64,000 bases of DNA from Paractinoplanes ovalisporus (GTDB lineage Bacteria > Actinomycetota > Actinomycetes > Mycobacteriales > Micromonosporaceae), in assembly GCF_016834655.1 (NCBI RefSeq), contig NZ_JAENHP010000007.1, positions 248,001 to 312,000 on the forward strand, read 5' to 3'. Under the pieces are notes generated by a model. It did no database searches. It saw only the letters and a program-made list of their open reading frames with translations, and was not told the DNA's origin. The position numbers and the translations under genes are program-made. Positions 57,584-64,000 of the stretch are shown here, one piece after another (the stretch's first letter is position 1; each line of letters opens with the position of its first letter).

Positions 57584-58689
57584 GCGGTCACCCGGGCCGG
57601 CAGATGCGCGGTCAGCTCGATCCCGCCGCCGGCTTCCGAGCCGAACCGCAGCGTGCCGCCGGCCACCTCGACCCGTTCCGCCAGGCCGCGCAATCCGTTG
57701 CCGGGCAACGGGTTCCCACTCGTGCCGTTGTCGCGGACGGTGAGCGTCGCGCCGCCGATGCCCGCTTCCACCACGATGTCGCAGCGGGTGGCCGCGCTGT
57801 GCCGCATCACGTTCGTCACCGCCTCGCGCAGAACCCACCGGAACACGTCGTCGGCCTCACCGTCGAGCGGCGGCCCGGACTCCTGCAGGGTGACCTCGAC
57901 CCCCATGCCGGCCAGGACGGTACGGGCGTTGTCCAGCTCGCGGGCGAAACTGTGCTCGCGGTAACCGGTGACGGCCTCGCGCACCTCGGCGAGCGCGGTG
58001 CGGCCGATCCGCTCGATGTCGGCGGCCTCGTCCGAGGCGCGTCCGGGGTCGGCCACGGCGAGACGGCGTACGACCTCCGCCTTCACCACGATCAGGGACA
58101 GGCTGTGACCGAGCAGGTCGTGCAGGTCCTGGGCGAACCGCAGGCGTTCCCGTTCGAGGACGGTGCGGGCGAGTTCCTTCTGCGTACGGCGTAGCTCCTC
58201 GACGAGCCGTACGAAGCGCACGAAAGCGATGGTGGAAGCGCCGGCCAGCCCCGCGATGAGCGCGATCGGTGCGATGTCGGAGGCCGGTCGCGACTGCAGG
58301 GCGCCGATCGCGAGGACGGCCGCCACACAGCCGCCGACCCAGGCGAATCCGGCGGCCGGGCGGGCGATTCCGAGCGCGCCGGCCGAGCAGACGAACAGCA
58401 GCAGGGTCGGCCAACTGCCACTTCCTTTCCCGTACGCCGTAGCCAACCCGACCCCGAGCAGCGCCAGGGCCGCCAACCCGCCATAGCGGGCGGTGGAGGG
58501 CACCGGCAGCTGCAGCACCGGCACCGCGATCAGCGTGATGTAGAGCAGCACGAAGGCGATCAGCCCGGTCGCGGCCACCGGCCGATGCGTCACCGAGGCG
58601 GCCGCCGGCAGCAGGAACCACAGCCACGCCGTATGCGCGACCAGGAGCGCGATCCCGCGCCGCCGCTGGACGTTCCGATCCCCGGTCAT
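57580..58689 (-). CDS. Sensor histidine kinase (HisKA_3, DesK-like)
   Basis: A 369-residue kinase. About six membrane helices occupy residues 12-160. The dimerisation region carries the phosphoacceptor His190 in FAQDLHDLLGHSLSL. The ATPase has an N-box (VLREAVTNVMRHS) and a G-box (DNGTSGN ... GNGLRGLAERV). This is the HisKA_3 class that pairs with NarL-type regulators. The signal is unknown. ATG 58689 was chosen; a longer frame exists but would add a non-conserved stretch. It lies 20 bases after the ABC permease stop. Confidence 0.9.
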   Translation of the reverse strand: MTGDRNVQRRRGIALLVAHTAWLWFLLPAAASVTHRPVAATGLIAFVLLYITLIAVPVLQLPVPSTARYGGLAALALLGVGLATAYGKGSGSWPTLLLFVCSAGALGIARPAAGFAWVGGCVAAVLAIGALQSRPASDIAPIALIAGLAGASTIAFVRFVRLVEELRRTQKELARTVLERERLRFAQDLHDLLGHSLSLIVVKAEVVRRLAVADPGRASDEAADIERIGRTALAEVREAVTGYREHSFARELDNARTVLAGMGVEVTLQESGPPLDGEADDVFRWVLREAVTNVMRHSAATRCDIVVEAGIGGATLTVRDNGTSGNPLPGNGLRGLAERVEVAGGTLRFGSEAGGGIELTAHLPARVTA

Positions 58690-58709
58690 GCCTGCCACCG
58701 TATCGACCC

Positions 58710-59438
58710 TCAGCGGCGCGCCGTCGAACGCCGGTACGCCCAGGCCGCCACCACGGCGAACCCGGCCGTCCACGCGCCCAGCACGGCCAGTTCGGCCCCG
58801 CCGGGCAGCTGCCCGGCCGCGGAGCGCCAGCCGAGTTCGGCATAACGGTAGGTCGGCAGCGCGTGCGCCAGGCCGCGGAGCCAGCCCGGGAAATAGGTCG
58901 CGGGCGCGAGCAGCCCGCCCAGCACGGACAACGTGAGAAAGACCAGGAAGGTGACCGACGTGGCGATCTGCGGGGACAGGCCGTACCCGATGGCGAGACC
59001 GAGCAACGCGAACGGCACCGTGCCGATCCACATGAGCAGCACCAGGGCGGCCCACCGGCCGTACGGCAAATCGATGTGATGCTGAACGGCGGCGGCGGCC
59101 CCGACGGCGATCACCGGCGGAATCGCGGTCAGGCTGCCGAGGAAGGCCTTCACGGCGACGACCTCGCGGGCCGGCAACGGTGTGACCCGCAGTTGGTGCA
59201 GCCAGCCCGAGGCGCGCTCCTGCGAGACCGCCGATCCGACCATGAGCACACCCGCGACGGCACCGTATCCGGCCAGGCCGATCATCACGGCGACCGGTGC
59301 GGCCAGCCCTTCCAGGCGGTCGCCGGCCGACCAGCCCGAGAAGATCACGTACGTGACCACCGGGCCGATGACCGAGAAGAACAACAGCCGGGGGTCCCGT
59401 ACGAGGCGGCGCAGCTCGAACCTCAGGTAGGCGCGCAT
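58710..59438 (-). CDS. ABC-2 type transporter permease
   Basis: A 242-residue membrane protein with six helices and the ABC-2 layout: N-terminal RFELRRLVRDPRLLFFSVIGPVV in pieces, a loop with SQERASGWLHQLRVTPLP, and LGGLLAPATYFPGWLRGLAHALPTYRY, the usual end of drug or lipid exporters. ATG 59438 shares a TGATG overlap with the ATPase stop; a GTG one codon earlier (59441) is also possible. Together with the ATPase it makes a half-size exporter that dimerises. Confidence 0.9.
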   Translation of the reverse strand: MRAYLRFELRRLVRDPRLLFFSVIGPVVTYVIFSGWSAGDRLEGLAAPVAVMIGLAGYGAVAGVLMVGSAVSQERASGWLHQLRVTPLPAREVVAVKAFLGSLTAIPPVIAVGAAAAVQHHIDLPYGRWAALVLLMWIGTVPFALLGLAIGYGLSPQIATSVTFLVFLTLSVLGGLLAPATYFPGWLRGLAHALPTYRYAELGWRSAAGQLPGGAELAVLGAWTAGFAVVAAWAYRRSTARR

Positions 59439-60178
59439 CACTGCTCCGTTCCGGTCGGGGTGGACGGGTCGGTGAGGGCGAGGAATGCCTGATCGAGGGA
59501 GATGCCCTCCCGTACGCCGGCTTTCACGCGAACCTGCGCGGGCGTGCCGTCGGCCACCACCCGGCCGGCGGCCAGCACCACGATCCGGTCGGCGTGCTCG
59601 TCCGCCTCGTGGAGCTGGTGGGTGCTGAACAGAACAGTGTTGCCGTCGGCCGCGTACGAGCGGACGGCCGTCCAGAACGCCTGCCGGGCCGCGACGTCCA
59701 TGGCCGCGGACGGCTCGTCGAGAACCAGAAGTTCGGGGCCGCCGGCGAGAGCGAACGCGAACCGGGCCCGCTGGGCCTCGCCGCCGGAGAGTTTGTCGAG
59801 CCGCCGGCCGGCCAGCCCGGTCAAGCCGGCCACGCTCAGGACCCGGTCGGTGTCGAGCGGGCGTGGATACAGGGCGCGAGCCAGCTCGACCACGTCGCGA
59901 ACGGTGGCGCCCGGCACGAACGCGCCGTCCTGGAGCATCGCGCCGACCCGGCCGGCCCGCACCGCGTCGACCGGAGAACCCTCGTACAGCAGAACCGTGC
60001 CCGTGTCGGGTGGCGCGAGACCCAGCATCATCGAGATCGCCGTGGTCTTGCCCGCGCCGTTCGGGCCGAGCAGGGCCATCACGCAGCCCCGGTCCACGCT
60101 CAGGTCGAGCCGGTCGACGGCCCGGACCACGCCGAAGCGCTTGCTGACACCGGTGACGCGAATTGCCATGTCATCCAT
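59438..60178 (-). CDS. ABC transporter ATP-binding protein
   Basis: A 246-residue ATPase. Walker A is GPNGAGKTT (38-46), the signature LSGGEAQR, Walker B LLVLDEPSAAMD, followed by the switch histidine in FSTHQLHEAD. This is the DrrA/CcmA-like group that powers ABC-2 exporters of drugs, lipids or peptides. ATGs at 60178 and 60169 compete for start. It is the first gene of the ATPase-permease-kinase-regulator operon and overlaps the permease. Confidence 0.92.
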   Translation of the reverse strand: MDDMAIRVTGVSKRFGVVRAVDRLDLSVDRGCVMALLGPNGAGKTTAISMMLGLAPPDTGTVLLYEGSPVDAVRAGRVGAMLQDGAFVPGATVRDVVELARALYPRPLDTDRVLSVAGLTGLAGRRLDKLSGGEAQRARFAFALAGGPELLVLDEPSAAMDVAARQAFWTAVRSYAADGNTVLFSTHQLHEADEHADRIVVLAAGRVVADGTPAQVRVKAGVREGISLDQAFLALTDPSTPTGTEQ

Positions 60179-60273
60179 GACATCGACGCTACGGAAAGTG
60201 GCACTGCCCTCGGCAGAGCCGCCGATACGGCCTCGGCCGTGACAAATGTCCTGGCACCGGCGAGCATTGACGG

Positions 60274-60939
60274 ATGCAGTCAGCCCTCCCCACCACCACG
60301 GCCTTCGACTCCCTGCGCCTCGACGCCGTGCCCGATCAGGAGGCGTTGCGCCGGGCCTACGACGCCCAGCCCAGCGAGGCGGCCGTACGCAAGCAGATGA
60401 CCGAGCTCACCGAGCAGACCCGGCGGCTGATCGGCTGCGCCTCGCTGGTCTTCGTCGCCAGCGTCGACGCCCACGGCAACGCCGACGTCTCGCCGCGCGG
60501 CGGCCCGGCCGGGTTCGTCGCCGTGCTCGACTCCCGCACGCTGGCGATCCCCGACGCGACCGGCAACAAGCGCCTGGACACCCTGCAGAACGTCGTCGAA
60601 ACCGGCCGGGCCGGCCTGCTGTTCGTCATCCCCGGCCGCACCACGACGCTCCGCGTGAACGGCCGGGCCTGCGTCTCCACCCGCCCCGACCTGTTGTCGC
60701 AACTGACCCCGGTGGGCAAGCCCCCGGCCAGCGCGCTGGTGGTCGGCATCGACGAGGTCTACCCGCACTGCCCCAAGGCCCTGCTGCGCGGCGCGGCCTG
60801 GAAGCCCGACCAGTGGCTCTCGCCCGACGCCCAGCCCACCTCGGCCGAGGTCACGCTGGCCCAGTTGCGCATGCCCGGTCTGACGATCGCCGACATCGAG
60901 CAGACCGAGGCCGACGCCCTGAAATACCGCTACGAATAA
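60274..60939 (+). CDS. PPOX-class FMN-dependent flavoprotein (MSMEG_1061-like)
   Basis: A 221-residue protein of the pyridoxamine-5'-phosphate-oxidase-like split barrel. Diagnostic phrases are LGCASLVFVASVDAHGNADVSPRGGPAG-like (here LIGCASLVFVASV, SPRGGPAG), RTLAIPDATGNKRLDTLQNV and GLLFVIPGRTTTLRVNGRA. The C-terminal EVYPHCPKALLRGAAWKPDQW is the usual ending of this group. These bind FMN or F420; the substrate is unknown. Start ATG 60274. Divergent from the ABC ATPase. Confidence 0.85.
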   Translation: MQSALPTTTAFDSLRLDAVPDQEALRRAYDAQPSEAAVRKQMTELTEQTRRLIGCASLVFVASVDAHGNADVSPRGGPAGFVAVLDSRTLAIPDATGNKRLDTLQNVVETGRAGLLFVIPGRTTTLRVNGRACVSTRPDLLSQLTPVGKPPASALVVGIDEVYPHCPKALLRGAAWKPDQWLSPDAQPTSAEVTLAQLRMPGLTIADIEQTEADALKYRYE

Positions 60940-61090
60940 ACGATGCGACGGCTGAGCGGCTCGATTCGCGGAGGTCGGCGGCGAGCTTCGGCGCGCGTTC
61001 GGTGGTGTTGCGCTGCACAGCGAACCGGATGGGAGCCAGGGTCCAGCGGGGCCTGAATCGCGGCGGTCGTGACGAAGTAGGGTGCGGCGC

Positions 61091-62188
61091 ATGTCGAAGC
61101 TGGCCGGGAGCCTGACGGACCTGTTCGCGGGATACGCCGCATTCTGGCTCGGGATCACCCGGCCGGTGCCGCCGTTCGAGGTCGGGCTGAACGGGCCGGA
61201 CGTCGAAATCGCGGTCGCCGGGCAGAAGGTCGTCGGGCGGCTGTCCGCGTATGCCCTGCTGGCACACCGGTTCTGGGCCGCCGTGCTGCCGCCGCCGGTG
61301 GTCATTCCGTCGCTGATCCGGGAGGGCAACGAGGGCCGCGACTGGGACCAGTTCGACGAGGACCACGGCGTGGCCGCCCTGCACGTCGCCGCCGGCTGCC
61401 TGGAACAGGCGGGTGAACGCACCGAGGCGGCCCTGGTTCATCGGCTTCTGGCCCGCACCGACGGCGACTGGGGCGTCCCGCCGTGGACGAGCACGGACGA
61501 TTACCTGGGCTACCACGAGGTGCCGGCCTCGCTGGTGGCCGACGTCGCGTGGCGCAGCCCGGTGGTGGAGCGGCTGGCCGGCCGCAGGTCATGGAACGTT
61601 ACCTTCACCGTCAAGGCACTCCAGACCGAGGACGACTGGGCCCTCGTGACGCGGACCATCGACGCCCCGGACGGCAAGCGCGATCGCAGTGCCGCGTACG
61701 CCGATGCGCCGTACTGGAATGACCTCCGTCTTGCCGGCAGCCTCGATGTCCGGCGCGCGGTGGGCTTGGCGCGGGCTGCTGAGGCCACGGCGCTGCGGGC
61801 GGCCGGCGAGGATCTGTGGCTCGTCGAGCAGATCCGCAGCTATGGCGAGGACCGGGCGCGCAAGGGGATCGAGCGGCTGATCCGGCAGCGGGCCTACGCG
61901 CCCGGCGATGAGGAAGCGGTCGCACTGCGTGACCGCGCCCGGGAACTGTGCGCCCGGGCCCTGGAAATCACGGTCGAGGAGGGCACGGGTCGCGAGCGCT
62001 TCTTCCGGGCCAACGCGTTGTGGGGCTCGGTCGGCCGGGCCCGGGAAGCGCTCGGCGACCGCGACGGCGCCCTGGCCGCTTACCGCACGGCCCGCGACAT
62101 CGCGGTCGCCTCGGGTGTTCCCGGCGACTGGTGGGCCGGCGACATCGAGCGGCTCAGACGCGATGCGGATCCTCGCCCGCCGCTTTGA
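61091..62188 (+). CDS. Hypothetical protein with TPR-like C-terminus
   Basis: A 365-residue protein, not recognised. The N-terminal third is mixed (FEVGLNGPDVEIAVAGQKVVGRLSAY) and ends in VIPSLIREGNEGRDW. A middle section has beta-rich WNVTFTVKALQTEDDW. The last 120 residues are helical and TPR-like (ALRDRARELCARALEI, ALWGSVGRAREALGDRDGALAAYRTARDIA). No membrane or signal sequence. Starts at 61082 and 61091 are possible; AGGGTGCGG precedes the second. The 151-base gap before it holds no gene I can see. Confidence 0.6.
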   Translation: MSKLAGSLTDLFAGYAAFWLGITRPVPPFEVGLNGPDVEIAVAGQKVVGRLSAYALLAHRFWAAVLPPPVVIPSLIREGNEGRDWDQFDEDHGVAALHVAAGCLEQAGERTEAALVHRLLARTDGDWGVPPWTSTDDYLGYHEVPASLVADVAWRSPVVERLAGRRSWNVTFTVKALQTEDDWALVTRTIDAPDGKRDRSAAYADAPYWNDLRLAGSLDVRRAVGLARAAEATALRAAGEDLWLVEQIRSYGEDRARKGIERLIRQRAYAPGDEEAVALRDRARELCARALEITVEEGTGRERFFRANALWGSVGRAREALGDRDGALAAYRTARDIAVASGVPGDWWAGDIERLRRDADPRPPL

Positions 62189-62201
62189 CCAACCGGTCGT
62201 G

Positions 62202-62702
62202 TCACCGGCCCAGGTCGTCCTTGACGGCCGCGGCCTCGGCGGCGCCCAGATCGCCGGCCGCCGCGCCGATCAGCCACCGTTCCAGGGCGCGGTCGGGGTC
62301 GGCCAGACGCCGCTCCTCGCCGCCCGCCTCCCGCACGGTGACCGTCCCGTCCGAGACGAACACCTCGGCCGGGGCGCCGGGCGCGGCGAATGCGGTGGCC
62401 CGCAGACCCCGGTAGCCGAGCCGGTCGCTGGAGGCCGAGGACGAGGGAGCGGGCTGCAGGGCGGCCACCCGGCGCAGCAGCTCGTCGGCGACGTCGGCGC
62501 CGACGTCCGCGACCGGGTTGGGGCGTCCGCTGTAGAGATCAACCTCGAGCCGCATGCCTGCTCCCCCCGACGAAGACGGCGACGAAGACGGTGACGGTGA
62601 CGGCGGGGGCGACGACGACGCATCGTCGCCGCAACCGGCCGTGCACAACGCCACCCCGGCGATCACAAAAAGCGATCGCCGGGGAATACCCGCGTCTTTC
62701 AC
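62202..62702 (-). CDS. Lipoprotein with YSGRPNP domain
   Basis: A 166-residue lipoprotein. The leader (IPRRSLFVIAGVALCTAGC) ends in a lipobox TAGC. A Ser/Pro/Gly linker follows, then a roughly 110-residue domain that begins LEVDLYSGRPNPVADVGADVADEL and contains RLGYRGLRATAF. The same motif (VDVYSGRPNPV) opens the upstream gene product, so the two share a domain. Function not known. The GTG start overlaps the upstream stop (GTGA). It ends 13 bases from the convergent 61091 gene. Confidence 0.7.
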   Translation of the reverse strand: MKDAGIPRRSLFVIAGVALCTAGCGDDASSSPPPSPSPSSSPSSSGGAGMRLEVDLYSGRPNPVADVGADVADELLRRVAALQPAPSSSASSDRLGYRGLRATAFAAPGAPAEVFVSDGTVTVREAGGEERRLADPDRALERWLIGAAAGDLGAAEAAAVKDDLGR

Positions 62703-63595
62703 CGTATCCGTCGCCGTTGGCTGTCGCAGCCGTAGAAATAGCCGGCGAAAATCGTGTACGGACCCCGGTCGGCCGTTTCCGGATTGGTGATCGTCTGGTT
62801 GCTGTTGTCGACGTTCCGGGCCGCTGTCCCGCCCGGCTTGTGTCCCCAGAACCCACCCTGGTGATAGCGGTACCAGTGGTAGTCGATGAACGCCGGTCCG
62901 GGCGCGATGACCAGAGCGACCAGATTGCGGGGCTTCTCGGTGTCGGGGAAGCAGTCGTAGCGCCGGTGCATGCCGTCGCAGAGCGCCGCCCGGGTCACCT
63001 CGGCGGCGGTGATCGCCTTCCAGACGTTGCCGCAACCGCGCCCGGGCTGGGCGAACGTGTTGGTGCGCCAGTTGCTGGCGTAGTTGTAGCAGTTGTTGTT
63101 CCACAGGGTGGTCGAGTTGTCGTTCCAGAAGCCCGGGTTGAACGCGTAGAAGTCGTAGTAACAGACGGCGTCGGCGGTCGCGGGCTCCTGCTTGTCGGAC
63201 CCCTCCTGCACGGTTCCGCTGCTGCTTCTCTCGAGCTGTCCGAGCAGGTAGTCGCGCAGGCCCTCGTCGAAGGTCGTCTGCTCCTCGAAACCGGGCACGG
63301 CCAGGGCGTTGCCGCTCATGGCGAGCGAGGTCAGCCGCTCGGTGAACTCGGCGGTGGCGGCGCCGGCCGGGATGTAGAGCGAGCCGGCCAGGTCGTAGCG
63401 CCGGGCCAGCTCGTCGTCCATGATCTCCAGCTGGAACCCGCGCAGGCCGAGGCCGCCCTCGGCGGGTGGTTCGGCGGTCGCCAGCGAACGGTTGGCCGAC
63501 AACTGCCGCAGGGTCGAGCGGATTTCGTCGTCGTTGCTGATCTCGATGACCGGATTGGGACGACCCGAGTAGACGTCCACGGTTATCCGAAACAT
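62699..63595 (-). CDS. Papain/NlpC-like protein with N-terminal YSGRPNP domain
   Basis: A 298-residue protein with two parts. Residues 1-115 form the same YSGRPNP domain as the downstream lipoprotein (VDVYSGRPNPVIEIS, LGLRGFQLEI). Residues 140-298 carry the phrase NNNCYNYASNWRTNTFAQPG with Cys169, then DYHWYR with His240, and FWGHKPGG with His252 plus NVDN. An N-C-Y-N-Y-A box followed by such histidines is what a permuted NlpC/P60 or papain-like cysteine peptidase would show; this is inference. No signal peptide. ATG 63595 follows GGGGAA by 7 bases. Coupled to the lipoprotein. Confidence 0.65.
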   Translation of the reverse strand: MFRITVDVYSGRPNPVIEISNDDEIRSTLRQLSANRSLATAEPPAEGGLGLRGFQLEIMDDELARRYDLAGSLYIPAGAATAEFTERLTSLAMSGNALAVPGFEEQTTFDEGLRDYLLGQLERSSSGTVQEGSDKQEPATADAVCYYDFYAFNPGFWNDNSTTLWNNNCYNYASNWRTNTFAQPGRGCGNVWKAITAAEVTRAALCDGMHRRYDCFPDTEKPRNLVALVIAPGPAFIDYHWYRYHQGGFWGHKPGGTAARNVDNSNQTITNPETADRGPYTIFAGYFYGCDSQRRRIR

Positions 63596-63792
63596 GAATC
63601 TTCCCCATTCCGCGGTGGGTTTTTCCGGTTGAGCCGAGCTGTACCGCCGGTGACGACGACGGGGCAAGGGACCGGTCCGGAAACGGACGCGGGGGTTGGT
63701 AGATCGAGGACATTGCCGATGCGCGCCCCGGCCGGCCGGCCATAGCGTCCGAGGGCTCAGGTGACGGACGCGCCGGAGGGGGCGGAGAAATC

Positions 63793-64000
63793 ATGACGGA
63801 ACCGATGGGGGAGAACGCCAACCGGGCCGACGCGGGTGTGCCCGCGCGGGTGGACGCCTACACGGGCGCCTATCTGGTGCTGCTGGAGCCGGACGATGCC
63901 GGCGCGGCGGCCGTGGTCATGCACGACGAGGCCGGCGTGCCGGTGGCCGAGATGGTCCACGGCACCGAAGCGCACCAGGTGGCCGACATCCTGGCCGGAG
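63793..64000 (+). CDS. N-terminal fragment of an unidentified protein
   Basis: An ATG at 63793 preceded by GGAGAAATC opens a frame that continues to the window edge (69 codons seen). The protein starts with a short polar stretch and then a beta-strand pattern (AYTGAYLVLLEPDDAGAAAVVMHDEAGVPVAEMVHG), as in the N-terminal part of some actinobacterial subtilase-like proteins, but no catalytic motif is in view. The roughly 200-base divergent gap before it holds a GCGTCC/GGACGC stem (63745-63772) and no gene. Confidence 0.55.
   Translation, partial: MTEPMGENANRADAGVPARVDAYTGAYLVLLEPDDAGAAAVVMHDEAGVPVAEMVHGTEAHQVADILAG

Overview
This 64 kb window is very GC-rich, gene-dense actinobacterial chromosome. 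Mycothiol-type (DinB/MDMPI) enzymes, BTAD/SARP regulators, an excalibur/G5 protein, a DIP1984 protein, DUF3253, DUF4232, GTG/TTG starts and ATGA-coupled genes all fit Actinobacteria. The mix of secreted hydrolases, many small regulators and frequent CGTACGG words suggests Micromonosporaceae, perhaps an Actinoplanes relative; that last step is inference. No rRNA operon, CRISPR array, integrase, transposase or phage block was seen. Layout: 0-7.5 kb is mostly minus strand: a secreted lipase, a class C beta-lactamase-fold hydrolase coupled to a TetR-like protein, a methyltransferase, a tiny secreted WAGPT-repeat protein beside a membrane-anchored XRE regulator, a GNAT enzyme and an MFS transporter. 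7.7-17.4 kb holds an apparently inactive serine-hydrolase homologue, a TetR-controlled alpha/beta hydrolase plus SDR pair with a clear operator-promoter, an orphan barstar, AlkC plus a BKACE enzyme, and an IclR gene divergent from an ICL/PEP-mutase-like enzyme plus MDMPI protein. 17.4-30.4 kb holds membrane and signalling genes: DoxX, a nucleotidyltransferase, a GGDEF diguanylate cyclase, a two-domain SagB-like nitroreductase, HIT, G5-excalibur, a Ser/Thr kinase with a partner, and NADAR. 30.7-41.6 kb holds a 1217-residue BTAD-AAA regulator with three internal tandem-repeat expansions, a second small SARP, a zinc metalloprotease carrying seven near-identical propeller repeats, and an FHA protein coupled to a small coiled-coil protein that shares an unusual motif with it. 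It ends with a PadR plus membrane-protein pair. 41.7-48.4 kb is a HEAT/WD40-like protein, a DUF4232 lipoprotein and an exported set (trypsin-like protease, EEP-fold hydrolase, GH76 mannanase with CBM). 48.6-55.4 kb has DIP1984, a VOC protein, a WYL regulator, a frameshifted ParB-like gene, and an unrecognised 742-residue protein. Its start codon directly follows a 70-nt sequence that folds as a complete tRNA-like cloverleaf. 55.4-60.2 kb is a GntR autoregulated unit with a four-box operator, then an ABC transporter plus two-component system. 60.3-64 kb has a PPOX-class flavoprotein, an unknown TPR-like protein, and a coupled lipoprotein/papain-like pair sharing a YSGRPNP-type domain. Most promising for new biology are the tRNA-like leader (54717-54786), the FHA/coiled-coil pair (38986-40085), the YSGRPNP pair (62202-63595) and the repeat-laden BTAD protein (30735-34388). 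All names rest on reading motifs by eye; no database search was possible.
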